Part shown: in pieces, positions 63,110-64,000 of the stretch
How the letters are laid out: each line of letters opens with the position of its first letter
Numbering within the stretch: the first letter of the stretch is position 1
NCBI RefSeq assembly: GCF_017592335.1
Contig: NZ_JACNMP010000011.1
Coordinates: 1-64,000, forward strand
Direction of reading: 5' to 3'
Length of the DNA stretch: 64,000 bases
From: Pseudaestuariivita rosea
GTDB lineage: Bacteria; Pseudomonadota; Alphaproteobacteria; Rhodobacterales; Rhodobacteraceae
Notes under the pieces: model-generated
The model's input: the letters and a program-made list of their open reading frames with translations, nothing else
Told to the model about the DNA's origin: nothing
Database searches by the model: none
Program-made: the position numbers and the translations under genes

Positions 63110-64000
63110 ATGGAAATGCCAGTACCCGATACGACGATTTTGTCGAAAAAGGCCCGCATTGTTGAACGGTTGCTTCAGGTCCTGCCCAAAACCGCCGTTA
63201 TTCATGATGAGGCCGAGACGAAGGCCTACGAATGCGACGCTCTGACCGCTTATAAATGCCCGCCCCTGGCCGCTGTTTTGCCCAGCACGACCGAAGAAGT
63301 CGCCGCCGTGCTGAAAATCTGCCATCAGGAAAACGTGCCCGTCGTGCCGCGTGGTGCCGGAACATCGCTGGCGGGTGGCGCATTGCCCACCGCCGACAGC
63401 GTGATCCTGGGCACGGCGCGCATGAACCAGGTGCTGGAAACAGATTACGACAACCGCTTTATCCGTGTGCAGACTGGGCGCACAAATCTTAGTGTCACTG
63501 GCGCGGTTGAGGAAGAAGATTTCTTTTACGCGCCAGACCCTTCCAGCCAGCTGGCCTGTGCGATTGCAGGCAATATCGCGATGAATTCCGGCGGGGCGCA
63601 TTGCCTGAAATACGGGGTCACCACGAACAATCTGCTGGGTGTCAAAATGGTCATGATAGATGGCACCATCGTCGATATCGGCGGGGCGCATCTGGATGCC
63701 GGGGGTCTGGATCTGTTGGGCGTCATCTGCGGGTCCGAAGGCCAGTTGGGCGTCGTGACCGAAGCCACACTGCGCATCCTGCGCAAGCCCGAAGGTGCGC
63801 GGCCGGTGTTGATGGGCTTCAACGACAACGAAGTCGCAGGCGCCTGTGTGGCCGATATTATCAAGGCGGGCGTTCTGCCCGTGGCCATCGAATTCATGGA
63901 TCGCCCTTGTATTGAGGCGTGCGAGGCTTTCGCCAGGGCGGGCTATCCGATGTGCGAAGCGCTGCTGATTGTCGAGGTCGAAGGATCAGACGCCGAAATC
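63110..64000 (+). CDS. glcD: Glycolate oxidase subunit GlcD-type FAD protein, 5' part
   Basis: 297 residues from the ATG at 63110 (TGGAGGG upstream), open at the window end. The FAD/PCMH domain shows PRGAGTSLAGGALP, VQTGRTNLSVTGAV, YAPDPSSQLACAIAGNIAMNSGGAHCLKYG and ICGSEGQLGVVTEATLRIL, all typical of GlcD. The subunit oxidises glycolate with GlcE and GlcF, expected just outside the window. D-lactate dehydrogenase of the same family is the alternative. Confidence 0.9.
   Translation, partial: MEMPVPDTTILSKKARIVERLLQVLPKTAVIHDEAETKAYECDALTAYKCPPLAAVLPSTTEEVAAVLKICHQENVPVVPRGAGTSLAGGALPTADSVILGTARMNQVLETDYDNRFIRVQTGRTNLSVTGAVEEEDFFYAPDPSSQLACAIAGNIAMNSGGAHCLKYGVTTNNLLGVKMVMIDGTIVDIGGAHLDAGGLDLLGVICGSEGQLGVVTEATLRILRKPEGARPVLMGFNDNEVAGACVADIIKAGVLPVAIEFMDRPCIEACEAFARAGYPMCEALLIVEVEGSDAEI

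Overview
The window reads as chromosomal DNA of a marine alphaproteobacterium of the Rhodobacterales (Roseobacter group, similar in gene content to Loktanella, Yoonia or Octadecabacter). The case rests on the divergent ethylmalonyl-CoA mutase and crotonyl-CoA carboxylase/reductase pair, a 44-residue aa3 oxidase subunit IV, a TauE/SafE plus TIGR02186 pair, a LuxR/LuxI quorum-sensing pair, the motB-flgE-flgK-flgL-flgI order, and the aroA-cmk-rpsA-ihfB-lapA-trpF-trpB block. The species is an inference; no rRNA or tRNA gene was seen.

Layout. 1-5.6 kb: the 3' end of an IS630-type transposase, a SulP transporter with a universal stress protein, and ecm with a methyltransferase. 5.8-8.9 kb: ccr, then a small protein, a degenerate LuxR and a LuxI, with CtrA-like boxes ahead of both halves. 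8.9-12.3 kb: a RecD-like helicase and the TIGR02186/TauE pair. 12.3-20.3 kb: a secreted protein ending in 44 aspartates, then housekeeping genes on the minus strand (trpB, GNAT, trpF, lapA, ihfB, rpsA, cmk, GFA, aroA). 20.4-26.2 kb: the flagellar genes flgI, flgL, flgK, flgE and motB.

26.3-32.1 kb is the most unusual part: a five-gene minus-strand operon coding for two different dynamin-like GTPases, two proteins that look Roadblock/longin-like, and a small unknown protein. It lies directly upstream of the flagellar genes and may be an undescribed membrane-remodelling or GTPase-switch system.

32.5-45.1 kb: a DUF2125-like protein, a CcdA/thioredoxin pair, an EamA transporter, a PLP dehydratase, nadE with a MITE-like element immediately upstream, an 18-repeat MORN protein, a half-length COX1-like protein without key ligands, ctaD, a DUF2244 protein whose 5' coding region holds a terminator, and a glycosyltransferase. 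45.1-45.6 kb holds dispersed palindromic repeats. 45.6-52.5 kb: a branched-chain amino-acid-type ABC transporter (liv), a stand-alone Lrp ligand domain, and two kynurenine-pathway genes.

52.7-64 kb: yqeY, carA, oxidase subunit IV, DUF6173, an Lrp regulator, DUF6356, an AT-rich island with a second copy of the 97-bp repeat, an MBL-fold hydrolase with an acyl-CoA dehydrogenase, a Sua5-type gene, a frameshifted gene, an intergenic region with three 41-bp tandem repeats and a DnaA-box-like site, a small secreted protein, DUF599, and the start of a glycolate-oxidase-type FAD gene that runs off the end.
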